In this document: positions 32,976 through 44,262 of the stretch, piece after piece
Layout of the letters: every line of letters begins with the position of its first letter
Position numbering within the stretch: the first letter of the stretch is position 1
Source of the DNA: Cinnamomum chago
Taxonomy: Eukaryota; Streptophyta; Magnoliopsida; Laurales; Lauraceae
Reading direction: 5' to 3'
NCBI GenBank assembly: GCA_038049695.1
Contig: CP142456.1
Location: forward strand, 65,375,922-65,439,921
DNA: 64,000 nt
The notes under the pieces: generated by a model
Database searches by the model: none
Seen by the model: only the letters and a program-made list of their open reading frames with translations
What the model was told of the DNA's origin: nothing
Translations under genes and position numbers: made by a program

Positions 32976-35364
32976 AATTTGATGGCAACTTACTCATCAT
33001 TGAAATTACACACCAAGGTCTTCAGCTCCCCCTCAGCTGGACAAGTCTTGAAATCTTCTTGGATGCTTCTTCTCTTAGCTTGGGCTCTTGAGCTCTTTTC
33101 TTCAATCTTCTTGATGCTTGGAGCTTGATCATTCTTCAAGCTTTCTTGCTTCTTTCTTTCTTTATCCAAGCATCTCCTTTAGCTCCAAGCTTTCTTTCTT
33201 CTATTTGCTCTCCCCCTTTGACCATGCCTCTCTCTCCCTTTGGCAAGGTATGCATTCTCTCCCTTTGTAGAAGATCATACACAACTCTCCTCTTAGGAAG
33301 CTTGGACATTCTCTTCACCCTTTTGAGAACTTGCATAATTTCTCCCCCTTTGCCATTAAATTGCAAAGGTACCTACACACATGAAACAAAGAAAATACCT
33401 TTAGTAGCACCTGTTAACAAATGAAATCGAAAATGAAATACATAACAGGCTATCATGAGAGGTAGTAGTCTCTAAGGGCTCAAAGGCAATCCTAAGGTCA
33501 ATTTGATCACAACTAATACTTCCTATGAAGGTTTACAGTACTCCCCCTCAATCCATTCTCTTCTTTTGTCAAACTTTTGACAAAGATTTAACTATTAGGT
33601 GCAAGAAGAAGATGGTTTAACCAAGTGAGGGTCAACTTCAAAGAAAGGATTAGATTCATTTAACTATGAGGCTCATATGATCAAATTACCAAAAGAGAGC
33701 AAGGTCTAATGGGAAAAGCAATCATGGATATCAATTGAAATAAACACATCAATTGAGATTAAAGGATGTGACTATAAACTCAATCACTCTAAAATGGATT
33801 TAAGAATATTACTTATTAGGAGAAATCCAAATTAGAGCTATCCATGATATGGGGTTAACTCAAACATAGCATTAATCAATATAACTTATGAAAATCATAT
33901 GCTATGTAAGATTTTGAAAATCATTTCATTCAATCAAAAAATATGACTTATTAAAGTGCAAATTGAGTGAAATGAAATTCAAACATGAAGCCAACCTCAC
34001 CTAATAACCAACCAATATTATGAACACATAAACATGGTGGTCATGAGATATAACTATATGATCAAAAGAGGTGGCAATCATGAGCATTATGATGCTAATG
34101 GTGTGTGACATGGAATAATCATATTACTTGTCAAGTTCAATCCAATGCACACAATGTCTATCACATACACAAGATAAGATATCAATTGGATAGAAATCAA
34201 TGGAAAGTTATACCAAATGAAACCAATTGAATATGATAACATGATTAAAAGCAAGGATGTGGTAAACTTCCATCAAGGATCATTAATGCATATTCATCAC
34301 TTTTAATGATATTCCTAAAGAGCATAGTGATGAACAAGAGAAATTGCAATGCAAAAGATATGACTAGACAAAGCATGCAATTCTCAAAGTGTCCAAATCA
34401 TATGAATTCAACTACTAAGATATCCATCAACCAACATAAATGAAGGAATGGATTTCAAAGAGATTCATATGATCAAGAACACTACATATGAAGTTGAAAC
34501 ATGTATAAGGATGACACCATTAAGAAGGTATACATGAATCAACATCATAACCATCCATAAAGATATGACTAGTGAGCATAGAGGATGGATTTGGGTTCTA
34601 GTATGGTTTCTACAAAAATTACAAGTTCACAACCATACATGGAACCAAAAGTCATTTGCATATAAAAGGAATAACTAAGTAAGTAAAGATGCAAACAACA
34701 TTCATTTCCATTTCTAAGATAATAAAGCCAAAAGAAAAGGAAATGAGAATCATGGAACGTGCTTTGAAGAATATAACTAGTGATGTTAAAGAGCAATTCC
34801 ATTCAAATAATCTTCAAATCATTTTGGTAAACAAAATCCAACAATGAGCATAAAAAGAATGATTTTGAAGATCAATTATCAACAATGTATTTGAAAAGAT
34901 ATAACTTAATTGAAACACATACAAGTTGATTATTCAAAACAATGATTTTCCATAATAAAGTTTAACTTAGGAATCCATGGAAAAACTTGAATTGATTCAA
35001 ATCATTTGATTTACAAAAGGGATTTAACTAAGACATCCATCAAATGATTTAACAACAATTGATCATGACTAAATTAGCTATGAAAGCTTTTAACATCACA
35101 ATCAATTGATCATGTAGAAGTGCAATGCAAAACATATGACTTAAATGAGAGCAAAAAGCAAATCAAACATGATGAAATTATAATCAAGAGATTTTGAAAA
35201 CCATGATATGTAACTAGAAAGGTGCATGAAGACAAAATCAATTGATCATAAAGAAGCAATGCATTTTATGAAATGTAACTAAGAAAGAACCAAAATGCAA
35301 AGCAACATGACCAACAAAAGGATTTAACTATTAAAGAATAGGTTGGTCAATGAGGTTCAAGGCC
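32976..35364 (-). other. Non-coding internal region of TR-GAG where pol would lie
   Basis: About 2.4 kb without protein similarity. 32990-33370 is C/T-rich with further CTCCCCC tracts (PPT-like on the minus strand: 33028, 33209, 33343, 33543). 33590-35340 is A/T-rich and carries a recurring (A/T)TATGACTA / TTTAACTA-type motif more than 20 times at intervals of about 50-110 bp, which suggests an old, degenerate tandem repeat. Confidence 0.6.
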
Positions 35365-36909
35365 TTAAGGTTTGACTAAGTAGATAGCTTTTGGAATCCA
35401 CCTAAGGTCTTGGGAGGGTTGAACTTTGAGGTCTATTTTGGGCTTCTCACCAACTATAGGAGATTTAACTTGATAAATTTTCAATTTAAACTTATCACCA
35501 TGATATTTAGATTTTACTAAATTTGGCTTAGAATGGTGATTAGTCTTTTGAAGTTGGTGAGTTTGATTCTTAGGGGATTGCTTCACTTTTCTTTTCTTCT
35601 TACTTTCTCCCTTTACTTGACTTTTGAAATTTAGATTTAACTTTGTAAATTTCTTCAAAAGTTCTTTTATGTTTTGACTTAAGGGAGGTAGGTTGAGAAG
35701 CTTTTTGTTAATAGATTCTTTGATTTTTGGTTTAACTTGTTTAATCCTTTTAGAATCTATCTTGGGAGACTCCTTGTTAATTGGTTTCACTTGTTTAAGC
35801 TTTATGGAGTCTTCCTTGGTTTTTAGTGTCTTACCCTTCAAGTTTGATTTTCCATTTTTGAGTTCAAAGATGGGTTTAGACACATGGCTTCTCTTTCTTA
35901 GTTTGCACTCAAATGTAAAGTGTCCTTCAATGCCACAATAATTACATTTAGACTTGGGCAAAGAAGTGTGAGTGCTAGAGAATGAGGACTCACCTTTCAC
36001 AAATGTGTTGGTGAATTTAGGGTTATAAGACATATTCCTATTAAATCCAATGCCCGTCCTATCTCCATGAGGTTTACCCAATTTGAATAATTTTTCAAGT
36101 TTCTCTTCACTTTGGGTAAACTTGCACTCATACTTTTGTTTGTAGTTTTCAAGTTGAGTGACTTTGGTTATAAGGATTGAATTTTCATGTTTGACTTTTG
36201 AAAGTTCATTTTCAATTTCCTTATAATTGTTTAGCTCTTCATTGGCAAGTTTTAATTCAAGCTTTAGTTCATCAATAACATTAGATCCAAGTTCTTTTGT
36301 TTTTAACTTACTTTTGATCAACTTGGATTCTAAGTTGTCAATGTCTACATCTTGTCTTTTAATTGTATCTCTTAGGTTTAAATTTTCATTTTTAAGCTCA
36401 TCACAATTTATCTTAATCTCATTTAATTCATTTTGAGCATTAGATAAATTTTCCTTAGAGATAGTCAATTTAGATTCAAGATTGTTAGAGTCTTTATCTT
36501 GCCTTTTTATTTGATCTCTTAGTTTTAGATTTTCCTTATTGACATTTTCATAACCCATCTTTAATTCTTTTAGTTCATCTTGAATGTTGGATAGGTTATT
36601 TAAAGAGATCATGAACTTAGAGTCTAGACATTTTATTACTTCTTCTTTCTCTCTAAGTTCATCTTTTGAAGAAGCTAATTCTTTGTTTAGACTTTTGGAT
36701 TCTTCTCTTAAACTTTTGTTTTTCTTCTCAAGCTTTAAGGATACTTCATATAATTCTTCAAAGGCTTGTTGAAGATCTTCTTCATTATATTCATTTTCTT
36801 CCTCTTTTGAGTCAATTTGATAATCATTTAAGTGAGGGTTTGAATCTCTAATAGAAGGAAGAGTGAGAGGTCTAGAAGAATCTACAAAGTCTAGCCTAGT
36901 GGAGTCCAT
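35365..36909 (-). CDS. Intact gag-like protein of the TR-GAG element
   Basis: ATG at 36909 opens a 514-residue protein (MDSTRLDFVDSSRP...). The open frame extends five codons upstream, but 36909 is the first ATG. Residues about 40-265 are an almost continuous coiled coil with repeated LESKL, NLRDxIKRQD and ELK units, made partly of an internal duplication. A zinc knuckle follows near residue 325, CNYCGIEGHFTFEC, with all four C-C-H-C ligands. The last 150 residues are Lys-rich and end in RWIPKAIYLVKP, like the WVPK-type end of SIRE gag proteins just before protease. A conventional capsid core before the coiled coil is not evident. The product probably binds element RNA and multimerises in cytoplasmic particles. 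The start is 100 bp after the PBS. No stop or frameshift is present. Confidence 0.85.
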   Translation of the reverse strand: MDSTRLDFVDSSRPLTLPSIRDSNPHLNDYQIDSKEEENEYNEEDLQQAFEELYEVSLKLEKKNKSLREESKSLNKELASSKDELREKEEVIKCLDSKFMISLNNLSNIQDELKELKMGYENVNKENLKLRDQIKRQDKDSNNLESKLTISKENLSNAQNELNEIKINCDELKNENLNLRDTIKRQDVDIDNLESKLIKSKLKTKELGSNVIDELKLELKLANEELNNYKEIENELSKVKHENSILITKVTQLENYKQKYECKFTQSEEKLEKLFKLGKPHGDRTGIGFNRNMSYNPKFTNTFVKGESSFSSTHTSLPKSKCNYCGIEGHFTFECKLRKRSHVSKPIFELKNGKSNLKGKTLKTKEDSIKLKQVKPINKESPKIDSKRIKQVKPKIKESINKKLLNLPPLSQNIKELLKKFTKLNLNFKSQVKGESKKKRKVKQSPKNQTHQLQKTNHHSKPNLVKSKYHGDKFKLKIYQVKSPIVGEKPKIDLKVQPSQDLRWIPKAIYLVKP

Positions 36910-37004
36910 TCTAATGATTTTCAAATAAGCACAACTCTAGGGTTTTAACTCTAGGTTTTTACACCTAATCAAGAGTTCCAAACACTTGATCCTAAGGGAT
37001 TAGA

Positions 37005-37024
37005 GCACTTGGCACTGATACCAA
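37005..37024 (-). other. Primer binding site of the TR-GAG element
   Basis: On the minus strand TTGGTATCAGTGCCAAGTGC follows the 5' LTR end (..GGACTTTCA) after one or two bases. TGGTATCAG pairs with the 3' end of initiator tRNA-Met, the usual copia primer. Confidence 0.9.
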
Positions 37025-37025
37025 T

Positions 37026-38879
37026 TGAAAGTCCGCTATGGATCCTAACCCTAGAGGGGGGGGTGAATAGGGTGAGCTACAAATGTGACCAATTTAAACC
37101 AATTTTAATTTCTCAAACTAAACTAGTCACTAGTGATGAATTGTCATACAATATGCGGAAGCTAATACAAAAATAAACACCACATTGCAATCACCACAAC
37201 ACAATATTTATAGTGGTTCGGCCAACGAGCCTACATCCACTACCGGCTTGTGTATCCAACACCCCACCGGATTCCACTATTTATGCTTTTTACTAGGCTA
37301 AGCAATAACCCTTACAATGTTGCTTTTCAAGGCTAAACAACAACCTCTCAATGTGCTTTTAGAGGCTAAGCAATAACCTTTACAAAATGCTTTTCTTAGG
37401 CTAAGCAATAACCTTACACAATGCTTTTCTTAGGCTAAGCAATAACCTTTACAAATCAATATTTCTCTAAGAAAGTGTTTACTCAACACTCTAAGAGATT
37501 ACAATTTAAGCTCAAATAAATTGCCTCTAAATAGGCGGATATGAAAATTAAAACTAACTCACACAAACACTCAAAGAAATGCAAAGATGTATGCTTATGA
37601 AGTGTGTGTGTGAAAACTTCAATCAAGTTTAAAAGTAAGCTTAATCAATTTATGCTTAATGCAATTTGAAAGTTTAAGGCACAAAAAGATATGATTGAAG
37701 TTCTATGCAAATCACTTGAACAATTACACACTTGTGAATGATATGAAAATCTAAAGATCACAAGTTGTATGAAAGTGTTTAAGCCTAATCAAGTGATGCA
37801 TGTGCAATGTTGTTTTCAAAAACTAATTTGACTAAAGATTAAATGTATGAAAACAACAAAGGAAGTTTCAACCAAGTGAAAGAATCATGCAATGAAAGAA
37901 ATCAAAGATTTAGGCTAAGCATGATTAAGAAAGTTTAAAACAAAACTTGGGTTGAAATCAAAGTGATGAATCCAATCTTGAAAATCAAAGATAGAGGGAA
38001 GAAAGGATTCAACACATCATTGTTATCATGCTTGAAATCATTTTCCAAAGATTCAAATAAAGCACATAACAAATGATTAAGAAAAGTAAAACTTACTTGG
38101 AGATTTAACTTAGTTGATCCAAGCTTAAGCTTCACTTAATGACCCCTTGATGTCTCTTAGATCATCCCCTTTGTCTTCTCTCAAAGCTCCTCAAAGAGGG
38201 TTTCAAAATCTCCAACTAAAGACAAAGGAAAGAACTCATATATATCCCCAAAACAGCCCAACGGCTATATCCCCGGTTGACCGGCCAAGCACAACGGTCA
38301 TAAAAATGCCCGTTGAAGCCTCAGCAGTCCGGTTAACCGCCAGTTTGGCCGGTTGACCGGGCCTCTTGGCCGGTTGACCGGGCCTGCCCAGAATTTCCCA
38401 TTTATTGGGTTTCTTGAAGATTTTCTTTGGGGATCTTTTGGGCCATTAAAATCAAGCTTTTTCACATGTTTTAAAACATCTAAAGATGTATAAAAACATG
38501 AAACATCCAAAGCCTAAAATGATTTGAAACTTTAAACCATAGGCTAGCTTGATTTCTAAAAACTCCTTTTTCAAAAACAATGCATACAAATAAGATTTTG
38601 AAGGGATGTATGTATGCAAAGTTCAAACCTAAATTGACAAGATGATTTTCCAAATATAATGCACAATGAATTAGGTTTTCAAAAGAGTTTGAGTTTCAAA
38701 ACCAATGCATCCAAGTTTAAAACCAAAACATGCATAAACCAAGAACTTTTCCAAATCTTAAAAGCTATGCATGTATGAAACTAAATTTCAAGGTATTTTA
38801 AATCAATGCATGTGTGAAATATCATATGATGCTAAAGTGCAAATGCATCCATCAAATTGCAATTACAAAAACTCTAACA
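37026..38879 (-). repeat. 5' LTR of the nested TR-GAG element
   Basis: 1,854 bp, the partner of 31105-32961. The substitutions I see are two near 38481-38491, one near 38667 and one near 38825, plus a G-run length change. In element orientation this is the promoter LTR. Confidence 0.95.
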
Positions 38880-38884
38880 CGTTG
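38880..38884. other. Target-site duplication (CGTTG), right copy
   Basis: Pairs with 31100-31104; the gypsy LTR resumes immediately after. Confidence 0.95.
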
Positions 38885-40262
38885 TACCTCGAGGGGGCAT
38901 TTGTTGACACCAAAAATGTCACTTTGCCTCTTCACATCAAAAGCTACATGGAGCCGCATCCTACCAAAAATAGGCAGGCGCCACTTCAAGCATCAGATCT
39001 TGTCAGAATCAAACAAAAACTGCAAGGTCATTCAAAACAGCCAAAAGAGAGGTACACATGAAGTTTCGGGCCATTCTGACATCATTTGGCTTAGCTTCAC
39101 TTCTCCAATAGCTAAGCAGCAGCTCCCGGCGGCGACAGTGTCGAAGACCCCAAATCTTCTATCAGAGCCTACGGATGGTCTCAAAATACCTCTGAAAGGC
39201 TACATGTCAAGTTTCAAGTCAAACCGACACCGTTTGACCCTCCATCAACTCTCGAGCAGCAAGATCAAGCCCTTAGGTAGCGAGAACTACCGAGGTCGTC
39301 ACTCATCAAACAGAGCACATGGGCGGCTTCTACATACCTTCAAAGGGCTGCACAACAAATTTCAGGTCATTCCGATGACATTTGACCCAGTTTCGATGCT
39401 CGGAAACAAAATCAAGCCTACCGGCGGCGGAGCACCCCCGGACCATGGCACCCAATTCGGAGCTTGTGGATCATCTCAAAATGACTCCAGTAGGCTCCCC
39501 GTCGAATTTCAGGTCAATCGGACATCGTTTGACCAGAAGTCAAAGCTCGGCATTTCCCTCGCGGTGAAATAAAGGCAAGCGTTTGCATGACCCCAAACAA
39601 CTTCAAAACTCAAACAAAAGCCTATGGTTGGTCTTATCTACTGATGAGGGAGTCACACGTCGAATTTCAAGTCAATCGGACATCGTTTGACCAAAAGTCA
39701 AAGCTCGGCATTTCCCCCGCGGTGAAATAAAGGCAAGCGTTTGCATGACTCCAAATGGCTTCAAAACTCAAACAAAAGCCTATGGTTGGTCCTATCTACT
39801 GATGAGGAAGCTACCCATCAAATTTCAGGTCAATCGGACATCGTTTGACCGAAAGTCAAAGCTCGGCATTTCCCTCGCAGTGAAATCATGTCAAGCATTT
39901 GCGGGCCCCCAAACGGCTTCAAAACTCAAACAAAAGCCTATGGTTGGTCTCGTCTACTGCTCAAGAAGCTACACGTCGAATTTTAGGTTGTTCTGACATC
40001 GTTTGACCTAGTCTCGACGCTTGACAAAAAATCGGCAATTCTCCACGGCAAAGTCTTCGGCTTTTCCGGAAAATAGGAAACTTTGCGATCTGATTTGCAC
40101 GGATTCTCGTCAGGTTTTCTTTAGAGAAATCCAACCAATAAATGAGAGGAAATTCCAAGAAAAATGCAGAAGAAAACAGAAGCGAAAACGGACGAAAAAC
40201 GGCGTAGAAACGGCGACCGAAAGGCGGCCAAAAAAATGGGCCAAGGCCCATGGTCGCCGGCC

Positions 40263-40284
40263 CCATGGTCGCCGGCGACCATGG
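40263..40284. repeat. 22-bp perfect GC-rich palindrome in right gypsy LTR
   Basis: CCATGGTCGCC followed by GGCGACCATGG, with no spacer. The left LTR has a diverged, partly duplicated version at 11660-11725. Sits among GGGCCAAGGCCC inverted repeats, so the zone can fold strongly. Confidence 0.85.
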
Positions 40285-40979
40285 AACTCCGGGTCGCCAG
40301 ATTTCCCCCAAAATGCCCGTTTTTCGGGTACTTTTCGCGTTTCGAGAATTCCGGCCCTTGTGATTTTCTGAAAATCTGATTTTTGGTGCTCGGAATCAGC
40401 TGATCTTCGCCAACATCTCAGATCTACAATCAAAAGCATGTGATCATCATCGCACGCCTCAAAATCACCAAACGGCTAACCAAGAAAGCACACTTTCTGC
40501 CCGCCCGATCGCGAAATCGACTGGACAGATGTTGCTGGCCCGCTGACATCAACCAATGTTTGAAATTGGATCACCATCCGACATCAAATAGCATGTGGGT
40601 CCATTGGTGATCATCACAAGAAGAATCCCAAAGGACGTGGCACGGCCCGCGACTCTTCAAGCGCCCGGGCAATCAATTAATGAAGTTAAATGACCCATTT
40701 ATGGCAAGTTAATGCGGTCATTAACTCATTATTTTGGACGACCCAATCAGAAGCAAGCAAATGGGAGTTACAAGTCTAAGTAATCATGACATTAAAATCA
40801 TGAAACTCCCATTATCATGGAGATTAAAGGTGATTAAATGCCCATCACTCTCCATCGGCCAATCAAATTCAAGGAAAAAGGAGTTACCAAATCAAGAAAT
40901 TAAAAACTTGTAACTCCTCCCATCATGAGCATTAATACAATAAATGCTCATAAACTCTCCTAAATGGCTACCAAAGGCC

Positions 40980-40987
40980 TATAAATA
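40980..40987 (+). promoter_or_regulatory. TATA box, right gypsy LTR
   Basis: TATAAATA, identical in context to the left LTR site. It could drive read-through into the adjoining CACTA DNA. Confidence 0.7.
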
Positions 40988-41879
40988 GGAGGGTCATTCC
41001 AAATGAAAAAAAAAAAGAAGAAAAATTATCCAAAAAAAGGACAAGAAAAATCCATCAGAAAAAGACACAGAAAATTGCCTGAAGATCCGAAGTCTCTGAA
41101 AATCCAGACACTTTGCGAAGAAGCTCTACTGGAAAAAGAAAAACTCTACAAGGTGATTGAAGCCCCTTGGGGGGCCATTCCCCCCAAGGTTCCTCTCCTG
41201 ATTTCCAACATGGCTAGACGTGGCTTTTCAATCCGTCTACTCTCTTTTTTATTGGATATAGGACCTTCCCTTGGTCTTTATCCTCTAAAAAACTGAGGTT
41301 TGAGCCAAGCCAAAGAATCAAAGCACTATGTTCTCATCTGAAGGACGATGGTGGAGCCCATACATGACTCGCAACCGTCGATCTGAACGAGCCCTCCCAC
41401 AATCGCATGAGAAGTTAGATTCCTTTTTCTTACTTTTCTGTTGTAAATTGTATTTTTTTAAGAGAAAAAAAAATCACAATTCTTGTCTTTTCATTTTGAT
41501 GAGATTTGTAAATCGCCTTTTACGGCACCAAACCGCCTTTTACGGCAAAATCGCCTTCAACGGCACCAAACCGCCTTCTACGGCACAAAAATGCCTTTCA
41601 CGGCAAACAAATGAAAAACGCCTTTCACGGCATTCAAAAAATTGTCTCTTTCATTAAAGTATATTTGCAATGGAAAACTAGAAAAAAGTTTCATTTCCCT
41701 TTTTACTTGTGAAGGTGAATCTCCGGATCACCATTTCTAAATTCCAAGTATAAAAGAGAAATTGGCATACCCGTACAAAAAAAAAACTGATGCCTGATTT
41801 TCCTTTCTTTCCCTCCACCGTACCCCGTCAGCCCCGGGGCGGAGGCAGCTTTGGAAAAAGAGAAAAGCCGGGACCATCA

Positions 41880-43577
41880 CCTGAGTAGTGGGTGGTGGGT
41901 CTGAAGAGAGCGGGGCGCGACTCTATGATAGACGACTCTCAAGCTCTGCCATCTCCGCTCTCCACTCGGCCCTCATCTCTGCCCTCATCTCTGCCCTGAC
42001 CTCATTTGTCACCTCCTCTCTGATCGCTGCCTTCATGGACTACAACAACTCCTAAACCTCCTCATCCGTACGGAAGCGTATGCCCTAGGAGGAGCTAGCA
42101 CCGGATGACTCCGGTCGTGTGATGTGCGAGCGTGGAATGCCCGTCCCATACGTCAGCATGTATCCGTGCCCAACCAGGCCAACGACGGAGTGGAATATCT
42201 CATCCCTCCGCGATGGCAAACTGCGCTCCGCCTCAAGTAACTCCTCCAGGCGTGACTGATACTGGGCCTGCGTAGTTGATTCATTTAGTATATTATCATG
42301 CATAACAAGACATAGTAATAGAAACATAATTTAAACGGTTCAATATAAAAACTTACGAAGATAGCTGCAACCTCTAGGTGGCGAGGATCTCAAGAACGCA
42401 TCTAGTCGGACATCCTGTCGACCGGAACACCCTCGGAACGCAACTGTTTGGTGGAGAGTTATATTATTAGAATACTATTATACAGAATGACAAAAACATC
42501 ATTTACATGTACGATCTGACTTTTTACCTCGTGGCAGACCTGGGTGATGTGTCGAGTCCCTAACCTGTGTGCGGGACCCTGCATTGCGCGGTTCCGCGCA
42601 TTTGTAGCAGACACTCTCTGTTTTCAATATTTATCAGTCGGAATTTTTGTTAGTTACGTTAGTCACTAGTAAATTGTTAAAATTAAAATAAAAAATTACA
42701 AGTTTCTCACCTGAACCTCCTCGCTCGTCCAGTACCGGTCGAGCTGAGTCCACTGATCAGGGAGAACACCCCTCGGAACTCGCTGAAATATGTCAGGCGC
42801 ATCCTAATGAGGCTTCCAGTGCTGCATCTTAACTTTATTTTTATGGTTTTTCCACATCTTCCGGCACTTCGACATGCAAACTGGCCGAAAGAGCTCAGGA
42901 CATGCCCTCAAATTGTCCTAAAAAGGACAAATAATTTTTCATTGACAAATAATTTTTCATTAAGTTATGGTTTAAATTGACACATCCTGAAGAGTAATTT
43001 TAAATTATTACCTTGACTTGCTGCCAGGTACGATCTAGCGTCTCCACCGGGAATGCCTCCCAATCAAGTGTAGTCAAAGGGAATGCATATGGATCCCGGA
43101 CTATATGTCCTAACTGGCTGATGAGCTGGCGAGCATGAGGGCCCACCGGATGAAATGTCTCATCAAACTCTGCGTCAATGGGATGAACGGAATTCCACGT
43201 CCGGATCCCTCTAGCGGGGCCTCTCCCCTTGCTGAAAAATGGGTTCGTGCTCGTAGCACCTGTTTAAATTAGAAATAATGTAATTAAATTGAAATAAAAT
43301 AATTTGCTAGAATTAAAATGTTTTAATTAAATAAACTTATACCAGTCTGTGTATCTGTCGATACAAGCTGAGATGGTGGAGCTGAAGCAGTGGACGACGC
43401 CGAAGCAACCACTGGAGTCGATGGACTCGGATGAAATGTCAATGGCCTACTCGATGGGGCCATCGAACTAGACTAGGCGGCATCCGGTGCTGGTATAGGC
43501 TCCGCAGACGGCCTGCTGGCCTGGCGCAGCAGCTCGTCCATCGTCAGCGGACGATCTCTCCTCTTTCGTCCTGACAT
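41880..43577 (-). pseudogene. Outer CACTA second gene (Ptta/En/Spm transposase-like), truncated, many TAG stops
   Basis: ATG at 43577 begins MSGRKRRDRPLTMDELLRQA. Exons separated by GT..AG introns follow: about 43577-43344, 43262-43012, 42918-42710, 42619-42531, 42442-42357 and 42273-41880. Blocks such as DRTWQQVK, CRKMWKNHKNKVKMQHW, QRVPRGVLPDQW and ATNARNRAMQGP match the plant Ptta/En/Spm (TNP1-like) family, which binds subterminal repeats. The end is a charged RAEMRAEMRAEW helix. In-frame TAGs lie at 43473, 42804, 42402, 42085, 42052, 42040 and 41923, plus a TGA at 42390. The gypsy LTR cuts the gene at 41879/41880. Confidence 0.75.
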
Positions 43578-43683
43578 ATCTGTTCAAATGTTTGTAAGAT
43601 AAATTTCATTAAACGAGATAATTAAAATTAGCATTTAAAAACTATTTACACTAAAATTTAACATTATTGAGTTAGTTCCCAAC

Positions 43684-44262
43684 CGTTCATTGGTCATGTA
43701 AATCAATTGTATCTCCTTCAATGGTTTCCCGAACCCAATTAATATCTTCATCATGTTGAACAACTGCATTATGGTCAAGAACTTATTGGGCGAATGCATC
43801 AATATCTGGCTCATCACATTCAATCTGATACACTACCCTCCTTGACATTTTAACTGCAACCTGCCAGTTAGGATCTTTCGAATCTCTGACATAGTAAACT
43901 TGCTCCGCCATTGAGGACAGTATGTACGGTTCAACACTTATTCGATCCTCACGATGTAACAAATTGTTAAAATTTACCAATGTAAACTGGTAATTATTTG
44001 TTTTCACCCCTCGGATGGGATCCACCCAATCACACTTAAACAATAGAAACTTTAACCCGTGATTATATACAACTTCAACAATATCTTTCAATCGGCCATA
44101 GTAACTAGCATCGACGGATGGACAACCGAGCCCACTATTTTGCGTCGCTCGTTTGTCATCTACATCCTTGATGCGAAATCGAAAACCGTTGACATCACAA
44201 GTTGTGTAACGTCGGGCCGTTATAAAGGGGCCATCAGCTAACGGGTTCATTTCATCGGTCAA
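43684..44262 (-). pseudogene. Outer CACTA transposase C-terminal part (DUF4216-type), split by the inner CACTA
   Basis: The 159-residue stretch contains DVNGFRFRIKDVDDKRATQNSG and the block YYGRLKDIVEVVYNHGLKFLLFKCDWVDP, characteristic of the DUF4216 domain at the end of plant CACTA transposases. Its 5' part lies across the inner element at 52137-52168, and removing the inner element and one AAA restores a continuous frame. A TAA at 43783 interrupts a tail that continues in frame to a TGA near 43684. The next gene starts about 100 bp downstream. Confidence 0.85.

Larger units (their letters stand above)
31105..38879 (-). mobile_element. Nested TR-GAG type LTR element (SIRE-like copia, no pol), young
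   Basis: 7,775 bp with perfect structure: 5-bp target duplication, LTRs of 1,857 and 1,854 bp, TG..CA ends, PBS, one gag-like gene and a PPT. In element orientation the 5' LTR is 38879-37026. The LTRs differ, by eye, at four substitutions and a G-run of 11 versus 8, about 0.2 per cent. There is no protease, RT, RNase H or integrase, and no remnant of them. This is the TR-GAG class: gag-bearing elements that must borrow pol from an autonomous relative. PBS, PPT and gag style suggest the SIRE/Maximus group of copia. Confidence 0.95.
8324..41879 (+). mobile_element. Ty3/gypsy Tat/Ogre-type retrotransposon with long LTRs (interrupted)
   Basis: Two long direct repeats (8324-13317 and 29168-41879, the second split by a nested element) frame an internal region with PBS, extra ORF, gag, protease, RT, RNase H, a second RNase H, integrase, repeat-rich 3' UTR, an antisense gene and a PPT. 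RT-RNase H before integrase defines Ty3/gypsy; the second RNase H domain, LTRs near 5 kb and an ORF before gag point to the Tat clade, Ogre-like. LTR ends are TGGAAGCC and GGGACCATCA. Flanks do not show a matching 5-bp target duplication: the left flank is the 178-bp array with a PPT-like tract, the right flank is CACTA sequence. Without the nested 7.8 kb the element is about 25.8 kb. Confidence 0.93.
29168..41879 (+). repeat. Right LTR of the gypsy element, split by a nested insertion
   Basis: 29168-31104 and 38885-41879 match the left LTR in order, with 31105-38879 inserted and CGTTG duplicated. Ends GGGACCATCA at 41879, where CACTA sequence begins. Compared with the left LTR, the duplicated GCGACCGAAAGGCGG segment is single here and followed by a 22-bp perfect palindrome at 40263-40284. 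Confidence 0.93.

Noticed and set aside
37005..37024. A tRNA gene or fragment near the TGGTATCAGTGCC phrase
   Set aside because: Only the 3'-end complement is present, at the exact PBS position; no cloverleaf.
41880..41884. CCTGA as gypsy target duplication, because CCTGA also occurs near the LTR start
   Set aside because: That CCTGA lies inside the LTR (in TGGAAGCCTGAAG) and is present in both LTR copies, so it is not flanking DNA.
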